A DNA stretch of 64,000 nucleotides. Source: Apostichopus japonicus. Taxonomy: Eukaryota; Echinodermata; Holothuroidea; Aspidochirotida; Stichopodidae. The notes beneath the pieces were generated by a model. It searched no databases, was not told the origin of the DNA, and worked only from the letters and a program-made list of their open reading frames with translations. The DNA is taken from positions 601,501 to 665,500 of the forward strand of contig NC_092567.1 in NCBI RefSeq assembly GCF_037975245.1. Direction: 5' to 3'. Position numbers and translations under genes: made by a program. Positions 22,601 to 31,660 of this stretch are shown piece after piece. How positions within the stretch are numbered: position 1 is the stretch's first letter; each line of letters begins with the position of its first letter.

Positions 22601-23731
22601 TACAATCATGAAAGCATGAACAAATAAGAAATAAGATGGAGGATTAGAAGTTTGAAAGATTAAAAGGATTATAACAGAGATTCTAAGAACCCATTTTGAA
22701 TATAAATGGCTGCTCTCTAGATAAATGAGTTCTTAAAAAGCATAATTCTAAAAGTTGGCAAGATAGTAGGATTTCGTAGATTGTACTTGTTGGTTCTATT
22801 GCACAGAGAGATCAACTAGAAGTGAACTCATGTATGTATGTATGTATTTTAGATCCTCCTGCAAGCAGGAACTTGCGAAGAAGCCATCATGTAAACTTGC
22901 TGACCTGTTATTGTTATTGGTTGTTTGAGATGATTTACTTTGGGTTCAATTTCCACAGGAAGAGCATGGTTTCTTTGACATCCACGACTATGGTACGCTG
23001 GTCATCGAGAGGCTGGATGAATGCAGCAAGACGAAGAAGGACCCTATCTTGTTCTCGGAGGTCGTCAGTGAAAAGAACAACTTTGATATCAGCAGAATGT
23101 TTCTGGCAACTTTACAGCTGGTATTTAACGTCAAACTATCAGTTACTTCATAAAACCCCTTGTTAGATTGCTTTCTAATATTTTATTTATTTGATGCCAT
23201 TCCTTCTCTTTCAACGATGACAATAATGTTTTTGATCTCTGTCACTTTGTGGTACCCCAACTGATCATCTGTTACAGAATGCACATTATCACTTTTGTAT
23301 CTATTTAGTATTTATCTCCTTGTTCAATTAATTCCTTGTTAAGAGCTCTCAACAGATTAAATTTATACCTTCTTTCAAGTCATTTTTATTCAGTGAAAGA
23401 TTGCATCTCCACAGGTATATGTGTACCTTTCGAATTGCTCCAAAACATCTTTACAATAGCAAGTTACAAAGAAGCCTTCCAAATATCTTTGTCTCAATTA
23501 GGAATAATTTCAAAGGACAAATTTCAACTAAATAATATCATATTGCAATGACTTAAAATTCATGAAATCTATATTTTTCTTCTGTTTCTGTTACAGGCCA
23601 ACAATTACAATGTAGAAGTATCATCAACAGAGCCAGGTGAGGGCGGAATGGACACCATGAGATTACAATTACTGAGCAAGACCAGGCACCACGAAGAGAT
23701 GGCAGGATACAAAGCGCCCTCTATCAAATAA
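7602..23731 (+). CDS. NCAPH2: Condensin-2 complex subunit H2 (kleisin), complete, 16 coding exons, 617 aa
   Basis: Coding exons: 7602-7727, 9517-9674, 10103-10184, 10991-11065, 11211-11287, 12383-12534, 13777-13869, 14202-14263, 15634-15769, 16927-17037, 18111-18238, 18861-19047, 19798-19865, 20515-20616, 22959-23120, 23597-23731. All have GT-AG borders and phases close to one 1854-nt frame. The product is the kleisin that bridges the SMC2/SMC4 heads in condensin II and compacts mitotic chromosomes. Family marks: N-terminal [15 protein letters not shown] and [13 protein letters not shown]; centre [12 protein letters not shown] and KPFKKGR, matching the vertebrate DPWxSLDP...KPFKKGR block; C-terminal winged-helix region [41 protein letters not shown] and DTMRLQLL. 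Human NCAPH2 is about 605 aa. The start is the first ATG of an exon whose acceptor lies at 7567; a second in-frame ATG is at 7611. Acidic stretches in exons 7 and 12 are expected linkers. Exon ends 3, 8, 12 and 16 are tandemly duplicated. Confidence 0.96.
8284..8660 (-). mobile_element. Truncated LINE 3' end (CR1/L2-like tail)
   Basis: Read on the minus strand, the segment ends GGCGCTTTATAAATGCC and then an ATT microsatellite (8284-8305), the usual 3' tail of CR1/L2-type LINEs. The upstream part resembles a decayed ORF2 C-terminus. It is a different subfamily from the copies at 2362 and 18318, and lies in NCAPH2 intron 1. Confidence 0.65.
10173..10365 (+). repeat. Tandem duplication of the NCAPH2 exon 3 end and splice donor
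   Basis: The exon end GCAGAGCTGCG and its donor GTAAGTAGATG at 10185, together with the following CACAATAATGTTAAAGAGC, are repeated with the donor at 10294, a 109-bp period. Copy 2 keeps a perfect donor and has GTGCAG immediately upstream, so either a downstream alternative donor or a 7-nt micro-exon is conceivable. Similarity continues through the GGTTAYAGTTGACT segment of each copy. Confidence 0.9.
11683..12294 (+). mobile_element. TTAA-flanked MITE, about 612 bp (copy 1 of inverted pair)
   Basis: It is bounded by TTAA at 11679-11682 and 12295-12298, with terminal inverted repeats AGCAGCATTTTG and CAAAATGCTGCT. TTAA targets are typical of piggyBac and Kolobok elements; no transposase remains. 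An internal hairpin lies at about 11965-12000 (CCAGGGAGTT and AACTCCCTGG arms). It lies in NCAPH2 intron 5, upstream of exon 6, and has an inverted partner at 13115-13730. Confidence 0.88.
12560..12980 (+). repeat. 46-bp minisatellite in NCAPH2 intron 6
   Basis: About nine units contain AAACAAAAGCTTCTTTGAAA and TAAGTAGGTTAATGAAAAG. They start within about 30 bases of the exon 6 donor and diverge by a few substitutions each. Confidence 0.85.
13115..13730 (-). mobile_element. TTAA-flanked MITE, about 616 bp (copy 2, inverted)
   Basis: Same family as 11683-12294 but in the opposite orientation. The left edge has TTAA at 13111-13114 and AGCAGCATTTTGCG; the right edge ends CAAAATGCTGCT followed by TTCA, apparently a mutated TTAA. 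Together the two copies form a roughly 0.6-kb inverted repeat around NCAPH2 exon 6 with a loop of about 820 bases. Confidence 0.87.
14240..14575 (+). repeat. Array seeded by the NCAPH2 exon 8 splice donor
   Basis: Exon 8 ends GAAAATGTCAAG followed by GTATTATATATTA. About ten imperfect copies of AAAATGCCAAGGTATTATAT or close variants follow, with 19-30 bp spacing, extending about 310 bases into the intron. Most copies keep CAAGGTAT, so many cryptic donors with the same exonic context lie just downstream of the real one. Confidence 0.9.
16333..16370 (-). other. Degenerate hammerhead-like motif (Penelope-type terminus?)
   Basis: The minus strand reads CTGAAGATCCTAGAAGGATC followed by GAAACGTC. 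This resembles the core (CUGANGA, a hairpin, GAAAC) of the short hammerhead ribozymes described in Penelope-like elements. The hairpin register does not match the consensus well, so activity is doubtful. It shares the motif with the palindrome at 41171-41278. Confidence 0.3.
17637..17996 (-). mobile_element. TTAA-MITE family B, copy 1 (about 360 bp)
   Basis: It is bounded by TTAA at 17633-17636 and 17997-18000. The ends are imperfect inverted repeats (AGGGTGTGAAGACTTGCGC, and AGGCATTGAAGACTCGCCCC on the opposite strand). Shared internal blocks include CCATCGATCCCAGAAAATAC and GTTAACTTTTTCAGA. It lies in NCAPH2 intron 10. Other copies are at 20718, 50073 and 61218. Confidence 0.88.
18318..18680 (-). 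mobile_element. Truncated LINE, same subfamily as 2362-2770
   Basis: The segment is nearly identical to the copy in the sirtuin intron: an ATT microsatellite tail at 18320-18332, TTTATAATGCGCCGG on the plus strand, then the ORF2 C-terminal region. A one-base insertion in the GCCCCCATGATCG stretch, relative to the other copy, shifts the frame, so it is a dead copy. It lies in NCAPH2 intron 11. Confidence 0.85.
19030..19190 (+). repeat. Three tandem copies (52-54 bp) of the NCAPH2 exon 12 end and donor
   Basis: The unit is GATGAGCACCCTG, then donor GTAAGCGGGAGAG, then TTCTCTTTCAGATGGTTATT. Donors fall at 19048 (GTAAGC), 19102 (CTAAGG, inactivated by G to C) and 19154 (GTAAGC). Each unit also carries TTCTCTTTCAG, a credible acceptor, so a unit contains both splice signals. 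Read-through continues in frame for about 33 codons to TGA at 19143, just before donor 3. Confidence 0.93.
19612..19747 (+). repeat. 28-bp tandem repeat
   Basis: Just over four units of ACAGTGTTACTGTTGTGATG plus a variable GTTTGAGGT-like tail lie in NCAPH2 intron 12, ending about 50 bases before exon 13. Confidence 0.85.
20718..21075 (+). mobile_element. TTAA-MITE family B, copy 2 (358 bp)
   Basis: TTAA at 20714-20717 and 21076-21079 flank AGGCATTGAAGACTCCTCCT at the left and a GCGAGTCTTCACCCCC end at the right. It lies in NCAPH2 intron 14 and shares the ATCGATGGTGGTGTCTAACA block with the other copies. Confidence 0.88.
21284..21408 (+). repeat. 30-bp tandem repeat, four copies
   Basis: The unit is TGTAAATGGAGTGCTAATCC followed by CTTGAGCATT. 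The units are nearly identical and lie in NCAPH2 intron 14. Open frames across them on both strands are by-products of the repeat. Confidence 0.9.
22828..22890 (-). mobile_element. SINE-like 3' tail fragment
   Basis: The plus strand carries TGTATGTATGTATGTATTTT and then AGATCCTCCTGCAAGCAGGA and ACTTGCGAAGAAGCC. The same sequence, again next to TATGTATT, occurs at 39453-39501. A shared body ending at a short ATAC microsatellite on the minus strand is typical of a SINE 3' end. It lies in NCAPH2 intron 14, about 70 bases before exon 15. Confidence 0.6.
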
Positions 23732-23775
23732 AGGGCGCCCTCATTAAATAAAGGGTGCCCTCATTAACTTCTCTC
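23705..23775 (+). repeat. Duplicated stop codon / poly(A) signal at the NCAPH2 3' end
   Basis: The last codons and stop (ATCAAATAA) run into AATAAAGGGCGCCCTC, which is repeated with a 20-bp period. This gives AATAAA at 23727-23732 (overlapping the TAA stop) and at 23747-23752, with a third partial GGGTGCCCTCATTAA. Either hexamer could direct an unusually short 3'UTR; use is unproven. Confidence 0.8.
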
Positions 23776-24189
23776 CGACAAATGTATTTGATAAAGTGAA
23801 CAATACATCTATCAAAGAAATTTGAATCAGGAAGTAGATCATGAAGAAGTCATCTCTTCTCGCTTTCTTGATAGGGTTACCATAGTAACAGCCCTCCGAT
23901 GCTGGAACGTAGTATGAGAATGGCACCGCAGAAGGTAGTATTTAAACACAACAATAGCCTACTCTGGGCTGAGTCATTGGCAGGCTTGGTTAAGGTCCTC
24001 TATTATTGAAATTTATCTTTTTATTTTTCTGGCTGTCTGCTCAGGAAATATTTATTTTGAGTAACCTTGAATCAAACTTGATGAACCTCACTGTAATCTG
24101 CTGTCGGGTTCCTGACAATTCCTGAAAAGTTGTGAATAATAATGAGTCCTGGATACTAGATTGTTTGATGGTGTGTCTGGTAAGATGTT

Positions 24190-26440
24190 TTATGACTTGA
24201 ACTTGTAAGAAATGAGATCAGATTGCTGTAAGGAATGTGAGGGTGTACTAGGCAAGCCATACATAATCAGATGATTGTAATGAATGTGAGGGTGTACTAG
24301 GCAAGCCATGCACGATCAGATGATTGTAATGAATGTGAGGGTGTACTAGGCGAGCCATACACAATCAGATGATTGTAAGGAATATGAGGGTGTACTAGGC
24401 AAGCCATACACGATCAGATGATTGTAATGAATGTAAGGGTGTACTGGGCAAGCCATACACGATCAGATGATTGTAATGAATGTGAGGGTGTACTGGGCAA
24501 GCCATACACGATCAGATGATTGTAATGAATGTAAGGGTGTACTGGGCAAGCCATACACGATCAGATGATTGTAATGAATGTGAGGGTGTACTGGGCAAGC
24601 CATACACGATCAGATGATTGTAATGAATGTAAGGGTGTACTGGGCAAGCCATACACGATCAGATGATTGTAAGGGTGTACTGGGCAAGCCATACACGATC
24701 AGATGATTGTAATGAATGTGAGGGTGTACTAGGCAAGCCATGCACGATAAGATGATTGTAAGGAATGTGAGGTGTACTAGGCAAGCCATGCATGATCAGA
24801 TGGTTGTAAGGAATGTGAGGGTGTTCTAGGCAAGCCATACATGATCAGATGATTGTAAGGAATGTGAGGGTGTACTAGGCAAGCCATACACCATGAGATG
24901 ATTGTAAGGAATGTGAGGGTGTACTAGGCAAGCCATACACGATCAGATGATTGTATGGAATGTGAGGGTGTACTAGGCAAGCCATACACCATGAGATGAT
25001 TGTAAGGAATGTGAGGGTGTCATAGGCAAGCCATGCATGATCAGATGGTTGTAAGGAATGTGAGGGTGTTCTAGGCAAGCCATACACGATCAGATGATTG
25101 TATGGAATGTGAGGGTGTACTAGGCAAGCCATACACCATGAGATGATTGTAAGGAATGTGAGGGTGTCATAGGCAAGCCATGCATGATCAGATGGTTGTA
25201 AGGAATGTGAGGGTGTTCTAGGCAAGCCATACACGATCAGATGATTGTATGGAATGTGAGTGTGTACTAGGCAAGCCATACACCATGAGATGATTGTAAG
25301 GAATGTGAGGGTGTCATAGGCAAGCCATACACGATCAGATGGTTGTAAGGAATGTGAGGGTGTACTAGGCGAGCCATACACGATCAGATGATTGTAAGGA
25401 ATGTGAGGGTGTACTAGGCAAGCCATACACGATCAGATGATTGTAAGGAATGTGAGGGTGTACTAGGCAAGCCATACACCATGAGATGATTGTAAGGAAT
25501 GTGAGGGTGTCATAGGCAAGCCATGCATGATCAGATGGTTGTAAGGAATGTGAGGGTGTTCTAGGCAAGCCATACACGATCAGATGATTGTATGGAATGT
25601 GAGTGTGTACTAGGCAAGCCATACACCATGAGATGATTGTAAGGAATGTGAGGGTGTCATAGGCAAGCCATACACGATCAGATGGTTGTAAGGAATGTGA
25701 GGGTGTACTAGGCGAGCCATACACGATCAGATGATTGTAAGGAATGTGAGGGTGTACTAGGCAAGCCATACACGATCAGATGATTGTAAGGAATGTGAGG
25801 GTGTACTAGGCAAGCCATGCAAGATCAGATGGTTGTAAGGAATGTGAGGGTGTTCTAGGCAAGCCATACACGATCAGATGATTGTATGGAATGTGAGTGT
25901 GTACTAGGCAAGCCATGCACGATCAGATGATTGTAAGGAATGTGAGGGTATACTAGGCAAGCCATACACGATCAGATGATTGTAAGGAATGTGAGGGTGT
26001 CATAGGCAAGCCATGCATGATCAGATGGTTGTAAGGAATGTGAGGGTGTTCTAGGCAAGCCATACACGATCAGATGATTGTATGGAATGTGAGTGTGTAC
26101 TAGGCAAGCCATACACCATGAGATGATTGTAAGGAATGTGAGGGTGTCATAGGCAAGCCATACACGATCAGATGGTTGTAAGGAATGTGAGGGTGTACTA
26201 GGCGAGCCATACACGATCAGATGATTGTAAGGAATGTGAGGGTGTACTAGGCAAGCCATACACGATAAGATGATTGTAAGGAATGTGAGGGTGTACTAGG
26301 CAAGCCATACACCATGAGATGATTGTAAGGAATGTGAGGGTGTCATAGGCAAGCCATACACGATCAGATGGTTGTAAGGAATGTGAGGGTGTACTAGGCG
26401 AGCCATGCAAGATCAGATGATTGTAAGGAATGTGAGGGAG
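24190..26440. repeat. 49-bp minisatellite with higher-order repeats, about 46 units
   Basis: The unit is GATCAGATGATTGTAAGGAA, then TGTGAGGGTGTACTAGGCAA, then GCCATACAC. Diagnostic variants (GTGTCATAGG, TGGTTGTAAGG, CCATGAGATG, TGTATGGAATGTGAGTG) recur in the same order, with blocks repeating at 343 bp (7 units) and 490 bp (10 units). Because 49 is not divisible by 3, open frames with a 49-residue period arise on the minus strand; they are not genes. It lies about 0.5 kb after the NCAPH2 stop. Confidence 0.96.
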
Positions 26441-29400
26441 GAAACAAATTTATGCTGTTCGGTAAATTGTATGATAGCATGTGTTTGAGTCCAGCTATGC
26501 GATGTAACAGGTTCAAGTATGAGTGGTCGTATTTTTATTTTTAGTTGGATTAACCAATCAAATCCTGATGATGAGTAACATCACCAACAGCAAGGCCTTT
26601 AAAAAAAAAACCTTCTTAAATCATGGAATGAAAAATTAAATTATTTCTGTTTGACACTGACAGCATGAACAGCTTCTAACCTTTTTCAGATAGAAATGTG
26701 ATATACTGTAAGTACAAATGCTTTGACACCAGAAATGGTAGTACTGTTAGTAAACGAAATTGTCCATACTTAATGTAACCCTCCCATGCATCATTAATAT
26801 TCAGTAGATAGTCCTTGTAAATATTCATATCAAAGTATATATGCTAATGGTTTGATTTATTTTAAAGATATTTTAACCTTTGTTTTTACCAATTGTACAT
26901 GTTTACCTGTTTTGCATAGACTAGGTCTGTAAGCAATTGATACTCTAACATCAGATGTGAACCAAGGTCCATTGCAAAACCCAAAACAAAATTATCAAGG
27001 TCCTGTAAGTTTGTACTTGTTGTGAATTTAATTTCAATGAAATGAATGGGAAAATACAGTTTCCTGGATAAAAAACAAGAATTCTAACTTGGTTATTTAA
27101 ATGAAACAATGTTTTTTTATCATTATTGGACTTGGTGTTATTTAAATTAAAACTTTGTTTTCTTATCATTTTTGTTTTTCTGGAGCATCAAAGCTGTACA
27201 GTTATACCAGCTAACGAGGAGCATTGTTCCTATCAATCATTAATCCATGATCTACTAACAAATCATTTATTGCTAACGCAACAACACTAATTGATGTTGA
27301 CGTTCCGGCTTCCAAATGGTTTAAGCCAGAGTGGTTCGGTCGACGATCACTTTAAAGCTCACACGAGCACAGTCTTATAACATTTGTAGTAGTATTACTA
27401 GCATTATACTAGAGGCATGTGTTGAATAATCGGAATTGTCACATAACTGTATAAGAGAAGACTTGATTTATTTATCTCACACACTTTTGATTTGCATAAC
27501 AGCAAACAGTTTCAAAGTGATGGTCTCATTCTGAACAATATTTTACAACTAGCTTGATTCATTGGCTTTTTTGTGTGTCTGTTTTACCTATGTCCTCTGG
27601 TTACTCTTTAAAGAAAGGATCCTGCTTACATCAAATGTCAGGCTCTCTTAACATCCATTCTTTCACCTACAAAGGTTTTTTGCAGTAGATGAGCAGTTTG
27701 TTTTCAATAGTTTCTCTCTTGAAAAAAGAATTTCTGACACAACTCATCAATTGTATGTTATTATACACACCAATTGACTGTAGAAACACCTACATATAAA
27801 TAGATTGGCACATACATGCAATATTGTAACTTAGTTTCCGAGTGATGATGAAATAGGGTGATAACTGAAACCAATTTATAGAGTTTCAAGTGTTGAGTCA
27901 TAATAATACAACTAACAGGTACATAGGACTGATGGCTTTATGACAATCTTGGTCAGTTCCTAGTAGTCAATGATGCAATTATCAGGTTTTCCTTGCAACT
28001 AATAGCAGTGATGTGTTAAGTGATGACATGGAGGTTATGTCAGTTTACGATAGAGAGTGACATGGTTAGACAATGCCACAATGGGGTAAATGATAAACTA
28101 ACATCAGGCTGGGGACCCATCACCCCCCCCCCTCCTCCCCTAACACATCTGCCCAACAGCCATATATGTTTATGCTAGGAATGAAACTGGATCTACAAAC
28201 CTGGGCTGCAAAACCTGTTCATGGGTAAAGGTTATGTTCTTGCCTGCGGCAATGAGGATGTTTTACAGTCACCTGGGATATATAAAGACCTCCCAATCCC
28301 CCTCCCCAACCCACATAGGCTGAAAGGAGCTAGGAATGAAATGTGACTAAGGCATTTAAAGTGAATCTCTTAACCCTGTCTACAAAATATGTCCATGAGT
28401 AAAGGTTTGTTATTCTTGCTTCGAGCAACGAGGATATGCTAGTGTCACTGGATAGATGCTTTTTGGTGGGGATGGGTAGAGAACCCCCCCCCCCTGTTAC
28501 ACCCATTAATATAGGATGACCATTAATTCCCTGTAATAGCATTAATACAGGATTGCCATTAATTACCCTGTTATAGCATTAATACAGGAGCTGCTAATTT
28601 ATATTAGCCTAACTCTTGTAAATTTGTTTGATTTTTGTTCCTTACTTATTCCATATGACTCTTTGCACTTAATCGTGTTCCACACTTACTAATCTTGAGA
28701 ATAAACTCACACAAACAAATCAAAGAACTGTGTACAACAGTAGGTTAATGAATTTCATAAATTTATTATACGAGAGCATATTGTTACACACAAAAGAACA
28801 GAACATTTAAAATGATATGAATATCATAAACTCAAATTCTGCATAGTATACTTAGTAATTCTTCAGGGACTTTAACATGACTTCATCTCTTGGGAGTAAT
28901 TGGTACAGATTGTATTTGCAAGTAACTCTTTTAATTAGTGACAAAATGGAAGCAATTCCTCTGTTGATAAGCAAACCACCATCAAACTCCCTAGTTTGTT
29001 GCTGTATCTTAACATGATTGCCAAAGCTGATAATTCAATTGCAGTCTTAAAAAGAAAACTTTAAACAATATAATCTTTGTTTTCTAACACAGAAGGGAAT
29101 TGAAAAGTTGACACTTGCTACACATCGATAAATGATAAAATTTTGTACTGAAGTTTACCCTATCATGGCATATGTAAATACTGTACACTGAAACAGTGGC
29201 ATGTGTCAGGGGACTGCAGCCCCTTACACATCCTCATCTTGGGGGTGGGGGTACATTTAGTATGGAAAGTTTTCCAAAATTCAAAAGTATATTTTGGTGA
29301 GTAGACTGAAGTATACACCTAACTAAGATTTCAAATTACCCAGAATGCACCATGTGATGTCTACACTATATATTTTCTCATCTTATTCATGATGGGTGTT

Positions 29401-31660
29401 TGATGTTCTACAGGACTCTAAGTAGGTCTGTGGATCTTTAAACTGAAAATTTGAGATTTTATCATCAAATACGCAGCACTGATGGCATATTCCAAATGTT
29501 AAGAATACTGTGGTCTTTAAAATTTTATACCAAAATAAATTCACATATGAAGAGAATCCCTCACACCTCCATATTTTCTGTGAAAACAGAACAGTACTCA
29601 CAACCTTTAGTAATGAAAAAAATCTTTGCAATTTCAATACCCACCCCCCTCCCCCTCCTTCCACAACAGGTGTGGGTGGACTTTGTCAAACTTTCAGCAA
29701 ATTTATGCCCATATTTTGGCACCCCATGAGTCATGTCTAGCAACCTCAGCCAGCCCCCTCCCCAGGAGGTGTACCCCTAGTTGATAAATGGCATCTTAAA
29801 TACATTTCCCCTTAAATTGGATGTTGTGTAAATCCACCATATTCATATACTGTGTATACATCATAAACTTTTTAAATTGATAAAACTTTAAAATACTAGC
29901 TTGGGAATACTCTGCAATCCTTTCCCACGTTCTTAGACAGCAAATAAACTCGATAAGTGAACAACCACAGAACATAAAACATAGCATTAAGATCATGAAA
30001 GAGCTAATATAAAGAAACTTTGAAAAAAAAATATTGAGCACCTATGTAAATAGTTCTCAGGTGCTCTTGGGAAATTGATCAATCTTGTATTAAACATCCC
30101 TGATGATTTGATTATGCAGAGAGTCACTCCTACCCCCTAGATAACGGTACCCCCTAGATAACCCCTTCTAACCCCCTACATGAGACCACAAACTGAAATA
30201 TCTATCTAAAAGATCCTCTACTCTTCTGAGTCTTAAAATGACAAAAGCTCTGATTAAACGATCCCCACCCTCGTACCATAACAAAAATAAAGAACGGAAA
30301 ATACAACCACCAGCTTCCATCATTGTTTCTTTTCCAAAGTGAATAAAATGAAGCGAGCATGAACAGAAAGGAAAAAATGGAGGAGAGGGTAAAATGAAGA
30401 TAACTTTAATCTGTCCATGTAGGAAAGGGATAAATTCACTATGAATATAGCTTTCCAATTATCCTTTATGATTGTCCTCAATTTAAAAAAAAATTGTTTT
30501 TCAAATAATTTCTTTTGAAAAAAAAAGATTGTTCTCTCTTACCAAGGCAATAAAATTAGATATGGTTATAGTCACATTGCATTTTAAGGTCACAAAGAAA
30601 AAGTTAAGGGAAGATGAATAACTTTCTGATTTTGCTTGTTTGAATGGGATTAATAAGAAGAAAAGAGCCAGGGAAAAAAAACATTTCTAGAATCCTTCCA
30701 TGGTTTAATTAGTCAAGTTTACTTTCAGGTTGGTATTGCTATAATTACAGTAAGTGAAATGTACGTCGTAAAGTTACTAAAATGGCTTAAATTTGTGACC
30801 AAAGGGAAATAGAAGATTGCTCAGTGTTTTCAGTTAAAAAGGAGGTAATTAATAGAAGAACAGTATGAATTAATGCAGAGAAAGTGAATTAACTTGTAAA
30901 ATGTAAACCCACTTTCCTTTTTTGTTGGGAAAGAAGCTTATTTACCGTAAGAGGAGAATTGACCACTTAGTCTGGTTAGTACTGTGAACCATTATCAGTA
31001 TACTGTACAGAGAGTGATCTGTAAACTTGTAAAGCATCAAATATATGCTCCTTTCAATTGAACATCACACTTTAAACTATCCAGCCATGTGGTGCCATAC
31101 AACTTACTATAGTACGGCGATGATATTCAGCATTCCTGCTGTATATAAAGAGTTGATATATTTACTGTACCTTCTTTCATTTATAATTTATCTACCTTGA
31201 TACTGCGTTGCACATGAGATGATATACATTCCAATACTCCCGGCTTGCTTACTCTGGCAGTTTCACCTTAACAGCCTGCATGTCGTACGTACAACGTGAC
31301 ATATCACACCATGCATTAATAAATACAGACTGCTGTAACAGTAACACACACACAAACATATACATAAAGGCATTCCGACTTCTTACAGTCATAATTACAA
31401 CCTACAGGCTACAACACATGTATCTGTTTAAACTCTCTCATGTGACATGCTAACTAGAGCCATCGTGGAGTACCACCCATGGGAATTATCAAGCACTTCT
31501 ATAAATGCCACACATTTTAATGCATCTCACAGATGTCTGTAGCCAAATATTACACAAATTAAACAAATCTTCTTAATATACCAAATTTAGCAAACACCCT
31601 TTTGTTGTTGGCTAATTTACTTTCATAATTTGAGAAAGGACAAACTGAATAGGAAACGTC
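26441..31660. other. Intergenic DNA / possible PPP1R15 3'UTR, no gene seen
   Basis: About 5.2 kb without convincing exons. It contains poly-C tracts (near 28121, 28484 and 29642), two CCATTAATTACCCTGT-like direct repeats at 28510-28580, and AATAAA on the minus strand (TTTATT near 28758). The part nearest 31660 must include the PPP1R15 3'UTR if that mRNA extends beyond its stop. Short open frames here carry no family motifs. Confidence 0.6.

Noticed and set aside
24875-26410. Several minus-strand open frames of 70-183 codons with MACLVHPHIPYN repeats
   Set aside because: They lie wholly inside the 49-bp minisatellite and have a 49-residue period; openness results from the repeat sequence, not selection.
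24190-26440. CRISPR-like array
   Set aside because: The repeats are head-to-tail without unique spacers, in an animal genome; this is a minisatellite.
28330-30458. Scattered frames of 60-96 codons between 26.9 and 30.5 kb
   Set aside because: Short, low complexity or opposite-strand overlaps, without splice-site support.
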